Shown here: piece after piece, positions 11,215-21,523 of the stretch | Layout: each line of letters begins with the position of its first letter | Position numbering within the stretch: position 1 is the stretch's first letter | NCBI RefSeq assembly: GCF_000003195.3 | Contig: NC_012876.2 | Span: 5,519,306 to 5,583,305 of the forward strand | Source of the DNA: Sorghum bicolor | Taxonomy: Eukaryota; Streptophyta; Magnoliopsida; Poales; Poaceae | Length of the DNA: 64,000 nt | Direction: 5' to 3' | Notes under the pieces: model-generated | Seen by the model: the letters and a program-made list of their open reading frames with translations, nothing else | The model's database searches: none | Told to the model about the DNA's origin: nothing | Made by a program: the position numbers and the translations under genes

Positions 11215-14200
11215 ATGCCGCCTCAGCTGGAGCACCATGAGCAGCAGCAGCAGACAGCCGGAGGTGGTGGCCACCGAGCAGCTGCACCTCCTCCTCCTCC
11301 TCCTCCCAACAGCATGCCCACCTTTAGCAGCAGCAGTAGTAGCAGCAGCAGCAGCGGCACTCCCTCTCCTACTTCTGTTTCTGCCACCACCACCACCACC
11401 AACGTCCCCTCCGGCGCCGTCGTCCATCCCACCACCTCCAGCCCGCCGTCGTCCGCCGCCTCCGCCCGCCCTGCCGCCAACTCCTTCCCTCTCGTCCTAA
11501 AGGTAGTTGTTGACGATATATATATACATGTCTTGTTTCCTTGATAATGTCATGTGATGAGATCGAGTGCATGGTGTCAAGGTGATGATGAGACGTGTGC
11601 ATGCATGTCATGTGTACGTGTGTTGGTGTCTTGTGCAGTTCGAGGAAGTGGTGTACAAGGTGAAGCTCGGGAAGCCGACGGCCGGATGGTGCGACAAGCT
11701 GTCGGCGGCCGCGTCGAACATGGCGTCCTTCGGCGGCGGGGACGGGAGCAAGAACAAGAAGGCCACTGCGTCGGCGGCAGGGTCGTCGTCGTCGTCGTCG
11801 CGGGCGCGGGCGCGGGAGAAGACCATCATCAGCGGCATGTCCGGGGTGGTGCGCCCAGGCGAGATGCTAGCGATGCTGGGCCCGTCCGGGAGCGGCAAGA
11901 CGACGCTGCTGACGGCGCTAGGCGGTCGCCACGGCGGGCGAGCGGCGGTGCTGTCCGGCAAGATCACCTACAACGGGCAGCCCTTCTCCGGCGCCGTGAA
12001 GCGCCGGACCGGGTTCGTGACGCAGCACGACGTGCTGTACCCTCACCTGACTGTCTCCGAGACGCTGTGGTACACGGCGGCGCTGCGGCTGCCGCGGTCG
12101 CTGAGCGCCGGCGAGAAGCGCGCGCAGGCGGAGGCCGTGGCGCGGGAGCTCGGGCTGGCGAAGGTGGCCGGGAGCATGGTGGGCGGCGTCCGCGGCGTGC
12201 GCGGGCTGTCCGGCGGCGAGCGGAAGCGCGTCAGCATCGGGCTGGAGATGCTGGTGGACCCGAGCCTGCTGCTCCTGGACGAGCCCACGTCCGGGCTCGA
12301 CTCGACGACGGCGGCGCGGATCGTCGGGACGCTCCGCCGGATGGCGGCGCAGGGCGGCCGCACCGTGGTGGTCACCATCCACCAGCCGTCGTCGCGGCTG
12401 TACCACATGTTCGACAAGGTGCTGCTGCTGTCCGCCGACGGCCGCCCCATCTACTACGGCCGCGCCGCCGACGCGCTCGACTACTTCGCCTCCGTCGGCT
12501 TCGCGTCGCCGCTCTCACTCAACCCCGCCGACCTCATGCTCGACCTCGCCAACGGTACGCCGCCATGTCATGCACTCATGCATATGTAACGGTGCACTGA
12601 ATTCCTTCTCTCTCTCTCTCTCTCTCTCTAGCTTTTTTTTTTTACGATGCCTTCCAATTCATAGGGCACAATACAATGCCATGTGCCAGTCCATTCCTTG
12701 CGCTGACGTCATCCGTTCTCCTTGATAGCTAGCTAGGTAGCTAGAAGACGAGGTGAGCGACAAACAAAGTTTCCATGGAAACAACCACTCCGGATGGCAA
12801 AGGACGCCCATCACTTAATAACGTCGCCTCCTTGGTGACTTGCCCTAATAAGAGGCTGAGACTGAGCCACTAAGGAGAGCACGCATGCCATTGCTGCTCT
12901 GCTCACATCTACTACATTTTTAATTTATTCATCAAAAGTGAAAAAGGGAGAAAACAACAATCCATATTGGCAACTATAGGTAGCTCTATTTTCTTTTCTG
13001 CAATTATAATCAATTATAAAATATAGGTCGTCAAGATCCTCGTTTGACGACCTCCACATAATGAATTTCAGTTAATTAATTAAAAAAAACAGAGGAATCA
13101 GGTCCGTTGGGCAATAGTTGTTGAGTTAACCACCTCGATTACGGAAAATAGAAAAGCTATAGGATCGAACAAAATAAAGCGCACAGGAATACCACGGGCT
13201 CTGAAAAAAAAAACATAAACAAGCAAAAAGAAATGAGCACATCATATATATCTATATACACGATGAAGGGGAGTGTGAGCGGCACAAACTGATGTGTCGA
13301 GATTGTGTTCTTGATACGGTGCGCGCATGCAGCCCATTGGGGTTTTGGGGGGTCCCCTGACGAGAGCGATGTTTACCTTTGATTTGATCTGCGTCATGAT
13401 TTGATGAGCATGCATCACCATCATCTTCATCTTCATCATAGCATCTGTGCAACAGTAATAACTAGAAGATAATTACATGGATTTCAAGAATTAATCTCAC
13501 AAAAAAAAAGTTCAAATACATCATCCTCTGTTGTTGCTCATATGAGAAGGTATATATATAAATGTTTTTGATTCTTTTATATATAGAAGGAAAAGTGTGG
13601 TGAGGGGAGCAGGAATGGCCGAATGGGCACCGGCAATGATGGAATTAGCGGGGGGTTTGGGTGGAGGGGAGACAGACATGGACAGGGACACACTGCTCAG
13701 CTCAGCACTGCCAATCATGGATCCATCCACCTCTCCCATCATTCCTTTCCCTCTCCCATTTCCCAATCTTGATTTTTTTCTTTTTCGCATACGGAAAATG
13801 GCCCAATCCCGATGAACAATGGCGGACACTTGTCGACCTCGTGGTGCTCGACGCCTCCAACACTGTTGCTGACGTGCTGTGCATGCAGGTATCGCGCCGC
13901 AGACGACGAGCGGCGACGGCGCCGCGGACGGGATGGCGGCGGTGACCAGCGGCAGCGAGAGCGAGCACAAGGAGGTGCGCGCCAAGCTGGCGGCGGCGTA
14001 CGAGCGCCACATTGCGCCGGCGGTGAAGCTGGACATCTGCGCGCGGGAGACGACGTCGACGGCGGCGTTGCCGCCGGGCAGCAGCGGCGCCGGGCACGCG
14101 ACGACGACGTGGACGACGGGGTGGTGGACGCAGTTCCTGGTGCTGTTCCAGCGCGGGCTCAAGGAGCGTCGTCACGAGTCGTTCAACAAGCTGCGCGTCT

Positions 14201-14934
14201 TCCAGGTGCTGAGCGTCGCGACGCTGGCGGGCCTCCTCTGGTGGCGCACGCCGGCGTCGCACCTGCAGGACCGGACGGCGCTCGTCTTCTTCTTCTCCGT
14301 CTTCTGGGGCTTCTTCCCGCTCTACAACGCCGTCTTCACCTTCCCTCTCGAGCGGCCCATGCTGGTGAAGGAGCGGTGCTCGGGGATGTACCGCCTCTCC
14401 TCCTACCTCGCGTCGCGCGCGGCGACGGACCTCCCCATGGAGCTCGGCCTGCCCACGGCGTTCGTGCTCATCCTCTACTGGATGGGCGGCCTCGACCCGC
14501 GCCCGGCGCCGTTCCTCCTCTCCCTCGCCGTCGTGCTCTACAGCGTGCTCGTGGCGCAGAGCCTCGGGCTCGCCATCGGCGCCGTGCTCATGGACGTCAA
14601 GCAGGGGACCACGCTGGCGTCCGTCATCACCATGGTCTTCCTCATCGCCGGCGGCTACTACGTGCAGCACATCCCGCCGTTCGTCGCGTGGCTTAGGTGG
14701 CTCAACTACAGCTTCTACTGCTACCGACTCCTGCTCGGGATCCAGTTCCCCAACGGCGGCGGCTACTACGACTGCGGCGACGGACACGGCAAGCTCTGCG
14801 CCGTCGCCGAGTTCCCGGCCATCAAGGCCGTCGGGCTCAACAACCACTGGGTCGACGTCTGCGTCATGGCGCTGCTCCTCGTCGGATACCGCGTCGTCGC
14901 GTACATTGCCCTCGATCGCCTCAAGCCCAGGTGA
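11215..14934 (+). CDS. ABCG14: ABCG (WBC) half-size transporter, ABCG14-like
   Basis: Three exons: 11215-11502, 11639-12554 and 13889-14934, with introns of 136 and 1334 bp, GT-AG, joining in frame to 749 residues. Exon 1 is a low-complexity Ser/Pro/Ala leader. Exon 2 carries the nucleotide-binding domain: Walker [10 protein letters not shown] (177-185), Q-loop Gln225, signature LSGGE (286-290), Walker B and D-loop [12 protein letters not shown] (about 307-318) and switch His344. Exon 3 carries about six membrane helices after TTWWTQF-type linker sequence (here [15 protein letters not shown]). The NBD-then-TMD order defines ABCG half transporters, which dimerise at the plasma membrane. [15 protein letters not shown] and GLNNHW resemble Arabidopsis ABCG14, which loads cytokinin into the xylem; cytokinin as substrate here is by homology only. 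A poly-Ser/Arg insert at about 145-155, between the N-terminal strand and Walker A, is longer than in Arabidopsis. The start is the first ATG giving an intact frame. Confidence 0.93.
12607..12629 (+). repeat. (TC)n microsatellite in ABCG14-like intron 2
   Basis: About eleven TC dinucleotides just after the exon 2 donor, followed by an uninterrupted T run. Likely length-polymorphic. Confidence 0.85.
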
Positions 14935-16099
14935 TGATGATCAGCGGCCATTGTCTGCAGCTGCAGTGGCCGAGAGCTGCCTGCCCAAACATGAAAATGG
15001 CATGCATCCGGCCATGGATGGAGCAGTAGAAGAGTCTGATTAATCAGTCAGCTCCAAGACCAAGAGGCATTACTTAACTGGAAGAAGAGTTAGTTAATTT
15101 AGGTGATGGCGAGAGGTGATTAGCGCTTATTAATCCCATCGGGTGATCAAGAGCAGGATTAATGGTGGTGCTTACTGATTAGTGTACGTGGATGATGACG
15201 TGGCACGAAATAATCGCTAGATTGATCTGTAACGAGAAGAGAAGGAAGCACTTAGTAGTGCTCTGCTCTGTATAATACAACGAGGGGGATGAGTACAATA
15301 CAAACCTGCAGCTAGATGCAGCTTCTCTCTGTCTGATACTCTGAACAAAAGATCAAGTTCCAGACCTGTTACTCCTGACAATTCAGTAATCTGCCCTGAC
15401 ATTTCACGCAAATGATGGTATTTTTCTTCATCAGATAATACTCGTATATATGTTTTCCTTCAGCTCCAACTTCACACAACCATCGTCGAATCTCACCTAA
15501 TGAATGACCAAAACAACTTGTGCTATTCATATCAAGTATGCAGTATGTATTCCGAAAGAATAATTCGTGTCCAAATGCACTGAACTGAAGCCTGACGAGC
15601 TCTGAGTGACACAGACTCTAGCACCCACCATGCCTTGGAGCTTTCCAACAGTGTTAGGATGTGGGCATGAATGGCATGAAGGGACAGTGTAACAGAAACA
15701 GATTTTGTTTTGCAAAGGAGAATATCTATCTATCTATGCTTTTGTTCTGTAACAGAAACAGATGCTGCTGCAGCAGTGCTTGCACTCCTCAACTCCCATT
15801 GATTATACCATGGCATCTCCTTCTTGACATGGCTATACAGATTTTGGGTCGAGCTGCAGAGTCAGAAGCTTCGAGCTGTGACTGTCATGTTCTCATTTCC
15901 CTCTTTCCTAGCTGTGATTGTTCTGTTCCCATTTCCCTGTTTCCTACCTGATCTTTGTGTTCTTGTCAGGCACTGAAAGTGAGAGTTGCAGGGAAACAAA
16001 CTGGTTCATCATCAGAGACTGCAGCTTATCAATGGGCAGATATGACGAGAGATCTGCTTGGTTTACTCCAACCTCTCACCTTCAGTTGATTGATTGGTT
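14935..16099. other. Gene-free downstream flank of the ABCG14-like gene
   Basis: The first few hundred bases are presumably the 3' UTR of the transporter gene. Reading frames between 15217 and 16157 are short and resemble no family. From about 16100 the sequence passes into LINE-derived coding material. Confidence 0.5.
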
Positions 16100-17960
16100 T
16101 CTGCAAGGAGGGCTACATTTGCACCACTCCTACATACAGTGTCCTCGTTCAGTCTAGCTTACACTGCTATGCTTTAAACCTCAACTCAGGCAATTAGACT
16201 TTCCCATTGTTCAGCATGCTGATGACACACTTATGATCATGGAGGGGGATCCAGGGCAGCTTTTTTTTTCCTTAAAACTCTACTGCACAACTTCTTTGAA
16301 TCAACTGGGCTCAAGGTTAACTATAGCAAATCTATGATGTTACCCATTAAGAAAGATTGGATCTACTGGCTAGAACCTTTGGTTGTTCCAAAGGGTCTCT
16401 GCCCTTCACCTATCTGGGCCTCCCTCTGGGAACAACAAAGCCAAGGGTGCAGGACTTTCTACCACTAGTCAGCAAATGTGAAAGAAGACTGGGGTTTTTT
16501 TTTCGGAAAACGCAGGAGATCTGCACATAATTATATTAAGAAGAAAATGGGTGTAAGAACCCAACACACTTACAACACTCATCCCAACTCTACTGGGGGT
16601 ATTTCAACAATGTTAAACCAAGCTGGCAGACTCCAAATGACAAATGTTGTTCTCTCCTCTTTTGCCAACCTTCTATATGTGTACTCTTGAACTTCCAAAA
16701 TTGATAAATTCAGGAAAAATTGATAAATTCAGGAAAAATTGTCTGTAGAGAGGCTCAAATTTAAATGGTAGGGGAGCCCCAAAAGCTGTTTTTGTATGCA
16801 GTACAAAAGGGGATTAGGAGTCATCAATTTTGAAATGCAAAACCAAGCCCTGCTCATGAAAAATCTGGACAAATTCTTCAACAAAAAATATATTCCTTGG
16901 GTACATCTAGTTTGGGAAAAGCATTATAGAAATGACAGGTTGCCTAGCAATGTGAAGAAGGGGTCTTTTTGGTGGAGAGGCACTCAAACTCTTGCACCCC
17001 TTGAAAGACATGGCACTAATGCAAGTCAAAATGGTCAGTTCTGTTTCTTTTGAAGCGACAAATGGTCAACACAGGTTTTGGAGCAACAGTTCCCCCAGCT
17101 AGGCTCATTTGCGAAAAGTAAAACCATCACTTTCAGCAAAGCACTCGCTATGGATTCAAGCAACTCTCTGTTTAATTTGCCCCTCTCCCAAGTGGCTTAC
17201 ACTCTAGTGACCAGTTTACAACGACTAACAACTGAAACAATCCTAGTGGACACTAATGATGATTGGGCTTCAATGGAGGGTCAGAGAAATTCAGTTCTAC
17301 CTCTGCTTACAGACAATTGATTGGTCACCAGAGCATTGATCCAATTGACAGGTAGCTCTGAAGTCCTATTGTCAGCCAAAGCATAAAGTGTTTTGTTGGC
17401 TATTGATTAAAGACAGACTGAGCATAAGAAATATATAGAGAAGAAAGCACATGAACCTCTGCTCCTCAAGGGTGGAAGAAACAGTTGAACACCTGTTCTG
17501 GGAATGCCCATTTGCTCAGCAGCGTTGGGATTTGTTGAACCTGCAAACTATCCAGGGGTCAAGTTCATTTGAAAACGTTGAGGCCATCAAAATTCAATTG
17601 CAATCACAATTCCTCATGATTGCTGTTATTATCATGTTGTGGACCATTTGGAAAGCCAGGAATGAGCTTAACTTTAACAACAATCAGATTGGTATTCAAG
17701 ACTGCAGGGCTTTCTTCTTCCAGGAAATCAACCTGGTCTCTTTAAGGGTGAAAGAGAGTCTGACTGAACCTTATGAGTAATGGATTCAAAACCTTCAATA
17801 GATCACTGTCTTAGCTTTATTTTCTTTGTTTCCTTTTACATATCATAATTTTCCCCTTGCTGTAATCTTCACTCCTTAATCTGATGACTGTAATCTCTTG
17901 ACTGCTCTTTTATTTTTTTTTAATAATAAATTCTCTGTAGGGGTTGCGGCCCCTCTAGGT
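16100..17960 (+). mobile_element. LINE remnant: RT core, C-terminal region, zf-RVT and 3' end
   Basis: Near 16200-16260 a frame gives FPIVQHADDTLMIMEGD, the catalytic block of a LINE reverse transcriptase, followed by STGLKVNYSKS and FTYLGLPLGTTKP. At 16796-17053 comes a region with KGLGVINFEMQNQALLMKN-like sequence (here RGLGVINFEMQNQALLMKN), and at 17451-17780 the zf-RVT block VEETVEHLFWECPF with LWTIWKARNELNF. Stops and frameshifts separate the blocks. The 3' end has AATAATAAATTCTC and the hairpin AGGGGTTGCGGCCCCT near 17938-17953, which recurs in the LINE tail at 55520-55677. The 5' part, including the endonuclease, is missing. Confidence 0.8.
16495..16591 (-). mobile_element. 5'-truncated LINE tail nested in the older LINE
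   Basis: About 97 bp starting with a T run (the reversed poly-A tail) interrupt the older LINE. The 7-bp sequence ACTGGGG occurs on both sides (16488-16494 and 16592-16598), as expected of a target duplication. The inserted sequence CGGAAAACGCAGGAGATCTG is a recognisable grass LINE 3' end on the minus strand. Confidence 0.6.
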
Positions 17961-17999
17961 ACACTCGTGTCTGTTATTTTAGAACTAACATGTTTCTCT

Positions 18000-18235
18000 T
18001 CTCTAAAAAATATGAAGATTTTCATTAGTCCGCAAATGAATGTTCCATCTAAATTTGCGAGACAAATCTATTAAACATAATTAGTCCATGATTTGTCGAT
18101 GTAGTGCTAAAGTAAACATGTGCTAATCATAGATTAATTAATTTTAATAGATTTGTCTCGCTAATTAGTCTACTCATATGTAATTAGTTTTACAATTAGC
18201 TCATGTTCCCTTATATAGATCTAAACACCCCCTAA
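18000..18235. mobile_element. Palindromic MITE-like repeat
   Basis: Two arms read as imperfect inverted copies: the left has GACAAATCTATTAAACATAA and the right has TTTTAATAGATTTGTCTC. Together they span about 200 bp with no coding capacity, as in a foldback MITE. Ends and target duplication could not be set exactly. Confidence 0.5.
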
Positions 18236-18516
18236 GTTTTTTTTAGCAGAAAACACCCCCTAATAAGTGCTTAACCTGCCAGTGACATGGACCTGGCGAG
18301 TGGCGACAAAGGCAGGAGGCCCAGTAGACACGACAGGAGACTAGTCCAAGTTCCAGAAGGAGACTCCATTCCATTCCATTCCAAAGCAATCAAACGGTCT
18401 TCCCTCTCGCGGCCCAACTAAAACCGAAACGGGCCCGCTCCATCGCCCCTTGCGTTGGACTTGGACCCAGTCGCCGCCATCCCCGTTCTTCGTCGCCTGC
18501 AACTGCAACTGCCAAC

Positions 18517-18527
18517 TACAAATACCC
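18517..18527 (+). promoter_or_regulatory. Putative TATA box of the serine-rich-protein gene
   Basis: TACAAATACCC lies about 200 bases before the chosen ATG. A TATA-like sequence in an otherwise GC-rich upstream region is the only core-promoter candidate seen. Confidence 0.35.
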
Positions 18528-18719
18528 CGCCACGGCCGCCACGCTAGGTTTGGCCGCATCGCCGCCGAAACGCCCCCCACCTCCCACCACCACCGAATCT
18601 GTCCCTGCTCACCTGTTGGCCATTGCCAGCTGCTGCCACCACCACCAGTGACCAGCAAGCACCTTCTCTTCCCGCGTGTGCTCCGCATCCGCGTCTGGAC
18701 TGGACCCCCGGCCTCCCTG

Positions 18720-19256
18720 ATGGCAAGAGCGATGGCGCCGTCCCGTCATCCACCGAGCGCCATGGCTGCTGCTGCTGCTGCTGCTGTGGCGGCGGCATCT
18801 CCACCGCCCGCAGCCGCCGTCCCCCAGCGCCGCGGCGCCTTCTCGCGGTCTCATCAGCCTCACCGCCGCCACCACCACCGCCTCGTGCCGGGGCCACCGA
18901 CGAAGGCGAAGCAGCGGGCGTCGTGCGCGTGCTCGCCCACCACGCACCCGGGCTCCTACCGCTGCGCCCTGCACAGGGGCCAAGGACAAGCAGGCGGCGG
19001 AGGCGCGGCCGGGCCCCCGCTCCCGGTCGCGGCCGCGGCCTCCGCGGCGCCAGTGTCCAGCAGGCTCAGCGCGCCGCGGCGCGCGTCGATGGCCAACCCG
19101 CTGGTGCGCATCGCGGCGGTGGAAGGCAGCGACCACATCAGGCGCGCGCTGGCCGCGCTCGTCCGCCCGCCGCCCTCCCAGACGACGCGCCGCCGCGCCG
19201 ACGCCTTCCGCCCCACGCCCAGCCGCCTCTCCGCCATGTCCTCGGCGTCGAGCTAG
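18720..19256 (+). CDS. Serine-rich protein-related small protein
   Basis: A single-exon frame of 178 residues. The diagnostic part is CACSPTTHPGSYRCALHRG at residues 69-87, followed by MANPLVRIAAVEGSDHIRRA at 124-143 and a C-terminal FRPTPSRLSAMSSAS. These blocks match the plant 'serine-rich protein-related' family, whose biochemical role is not established. The N-terminal third is poly-Ala, Pro and His/Arg rich, with a GCT repeat. The frame stays open about 90 codons upstream, but the ATG at 18720 is chosen because conserved sequence begins after it and the upstream part looks like leader; ATG 18732 is an alternative. No signal peptide or membrane segment is visible. A cluster of MITEs begins about 250 bp downstream. 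Confidence 0.8.
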   Translation: MARAMAPSRHPPSAMAAAAAAAVAAASPPPAAAVPQRRGAFSRSHQPHRRHHHRLVPGPPTKAKQRASCACSPTTHPGSYRCALHRGQGQAGGGGAAGPPLPVAAAASAAPVSSRLSAPRRASMANPLVRIAAVEGSDHIRRALAALVRPPPSQTTRRRADAFRPTPSRLSAMSSASS

Positions 19257-19504
19257 CTAACGCCGTGGCAGCAGCATCAGCGTCGACCATCGAGAGCTCG
19301 TTCGTCGGATTCGGATTCCTCGCAGTCGCAGCTACATTTGCCGTTGCCGCGACAAACAGTTTTGTTGCCCACGTTTTTTTTGGTTTCATTCTTTCGAAAT
19401 TTTTTTTTAGCCATTTTCCCACGCTGCCTTCCTCTCTGCAGGTGCAGAGGAAGCAACTGCAACTGTACATGTACATTAATTTACTGCAGTCGCTGTTGAT
19501 GTGA

Positions 19505-19708
19505 TTCTCCGTCACATCAAATCTTTAGGCGTATGTATGGAGTATTAAATATAGATAAAAAATAAAAACTAATTTCACAGTTTGATCGAAATTTACGACA
19601 CGAATCTTTTGAGCCTAATTAGTTCATGGTTGGACAAAAATTACTACAAACAAACGAAAATACTACAGTGTTGCGAAATTTTTTCCTTCACCATCTAAAC
19701 ACGGCCCG
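19505..19708 (-). mobile_element. Tourist-like MITE, left arm of an inverted pair
   Basis: Sequence of the GGCCTTGTTTAGTT family read on the minus strand: TCACATCAAATCTTTAG at the left, CGAATCTTTTGAGCCTAATT in the middle and CTAAACACGGCC at the right end. The left TIR is eroded. It faces a second copy at 19720-19960, and together they form a long inverted repeat. Confidence 0.7.
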
Positions 19709-19719
19709 TCTTGGCGATA

Positions 19720-19960
19720 GGGTGTGTTTAGTTCTTGAACTGAAAAATTTCGCGACACAATAGCACTTTCGTTTGTTTGTTTGTAGCAATTATTATCCAA
19801 CCATGGACTAACCAGACTCAAAAGATTCGTCTCGTAAATTCCGACTAAATTATGCAATTAGTTTTTATTTTCGTTTATATTTAATACTTATATAGGAGTA
19901 TGCGTCTAAAGATTTGATGTGATTGGAAATTTTGAAAAACTTTGGATTTTGGGTGGAAGT
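19720..19960 (+). mobile_element. Tourist-like MITE, right arm of an inverted pair
   Basis: Begins GGGTGTGTTTAGTTC and contains CAAAAGATTCGTCTCGTAAA and AAAGATTTGATGTGATTGG, all typical of the family, in the plus orientation. The right TIR is missing. The two copies are separated by only 11 bp. Confidence 0.7.
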
Positions 19961-19967
19961 AGGCCTA

Positions 19968-20212
19968 GGCCTTGTTTAGTTCCGAAAACTAAAAAGTTTT
20001 CGGAACAGTAGCACTTTCGTTTTTATTTGACAAACATTATCCAATCATAGAGTAATTAGGTTTAAAAGATTCATCTCGTGATTTTTACAAGTAAACTGTG
20101 CAATTAGTTTTTACCTTTGTCTATATTTAATACTCCATGCATGTGGCGTAAGATTCGATGTGACGGGAAATCTTAAAAAGATTTTAGTTTTTGGAGCGAA
20201 CTAAACAAGGCC
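19968..20212 (+). mobile_element. Tourist-like MITE, complete, TSD CTA
   Basis: Starts GGCCTTGTTTAGTTCC and ends GCGAACTAAACAAGGCC, flanked by CTA on both sides (19965-19967 and 20213-20215). The 3-bp duplication and TIRs agree with PIF/Harbinger-derived MITEs. 245 bp, non-coding. Confidence 0.85.
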
Positions 20213-21192
20213 CTAGCTGGAAGTGGGGAGGAGCAATGAATCGCGCGCTGGGTTTCTTCTTCTTTCTTTCTTGGGGGAGGAGTTGGTCTCATGGTCGCGT
20301 TGCCGTTGCCGTTGCCGTTGCCTCCAAGGATAGCGACAGCGAGTCAACAAGCTGGGGCGGCAGGTGTGTGTGAAGCCTTGGAGATTCGGGTCGTTGTTGA
20401 CTCGGTCCGGCGGCTGCCTGCTCTGCTCTGCGTTGGAGGAACGCAAGGACAGCGCAGCGCAGGCTCGACCCGTTCGTGCCGACCAAGAAATGGACTCTGC
20501 TCGACTCCAACTCGTATCAGGGCCGGCTCTATAGTTTTAAGGGTCCTTGGACAGATAAGGAGATAAGAGTTCGTTCAGCTAACCTTTATATCAAAATTAC
20601 TGTATGGATAATAAAAATTACTCCATCTGTTCCAAAAAGAATATCGTTTTAGATTTTCGTAGCAGCTGGAGGTTCTCACTTCAAGCTGCGGTCTTTCTTT
20701 CTTTCCTTCCTGAAATTGCCAACGACTGTGACTTGGATTCAAGATTACTACTCAGGTAGGGATTCGAGGCCCGGAACAATTTCAGACCATTTCGAGCTGA
20801 AAACGAGCGGGCTTTAACGGCTCCCTCGGTAGGCGGGGGTTTGAGCCTTGGAAATTGGAATCATTTGCTGAAGCTTATATAAATTACATAACCAATTCAG
20901 CTAGATTCTTTTCAGAAGAAGATTTTGTCGAGAACCAATCGAGTCATAAATTTCTTTAAAATCACAACTGTTTCAAACGGAGTAGAATGGAACAACCGAA
21001 CGGAGTTTGAAGACCTGGAACACGGCATGTTCCACCAGTATTTATTTGGCACTGATAGGCCTTTTCATCTTCTCCTTAGCCCGAACTGAAGCGACACCTA
21101 TGAAACTTGGAATTACACCTATGGTCCACACAGTCCAGCCCATGTTTTTAACATGGAACAAACGGACGAAGCCTGTCTAATAGTACATGTCA
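20213..21192. other. Gene-free spacer between the serine-rich and NF-YC-like genes
   Basis: No convincing reading frame. A CTCCATCTGTTCC stretch near 20621 looks like one end of a degraded Stowaway element. Nothing else is recognised. Confidence 0.5.
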
Positions 21193-21417
21193 TCTTATCT
21201 TGTACTCTTATAAAGTAAAAGCCCACTAGCTATTTATCTTAACATACAAACTATCTAATTAGGCAATGCACTATCACATACAATTAAAATTCACTATCAC
21301 ATCCAATTGTAATATCCACGTCAGCAAGACACACAAGCATTTTTTTTGTCCACGTCATCGTTCCACACAATCTACTAATCCGCAATTTCCGCAGCAACGC
21401 ATGGGGTTTGCTTCTAA
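21193..21417 (+). mobile_element. Candidate small Helitron
   Basis: The sequence starts TCTTATCTTGTACTC just after an A and ends with GCAACGCATGGGGTTTG then CTTCTAA just before a T. A 5' TC, a 3' CTRR and insertion between A and T are Helitron hallmarks, and the GCAACGC..GGGG 3' segment is common in grass Helitrons. It resembles the candidate at 47220-47922 at both ends. Helitrons leave no target duplication, so support is limited. Confidence 0.4.
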
Positions 21418-21523
21418 TTTGTATTTATTAGAGAAGCCTGTGACACCAACATATACAAATAGAAAATATTTGTCACTAGCTACATATATATGTCCTTGCT
21501 TTCTTCTCCTGCCTTTAATCGAT

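Noticed and set aside
11554..12600. A 348-residue plus-strand frame rich in Arg, Ala and Gly over the ABCG exon 2
   Set aside because: It is a shifted reading of the GC-rich nucleotide-binding domain exon; the correct frame carries Walker A, signature and Walker B.
13702..14847. A 381-residue minus-strand frame over the ABCG exon 3
   Set aside because: Glu/Arg/Ala-rich and without any family motif; it mirrors the transmembrane-domain exon.
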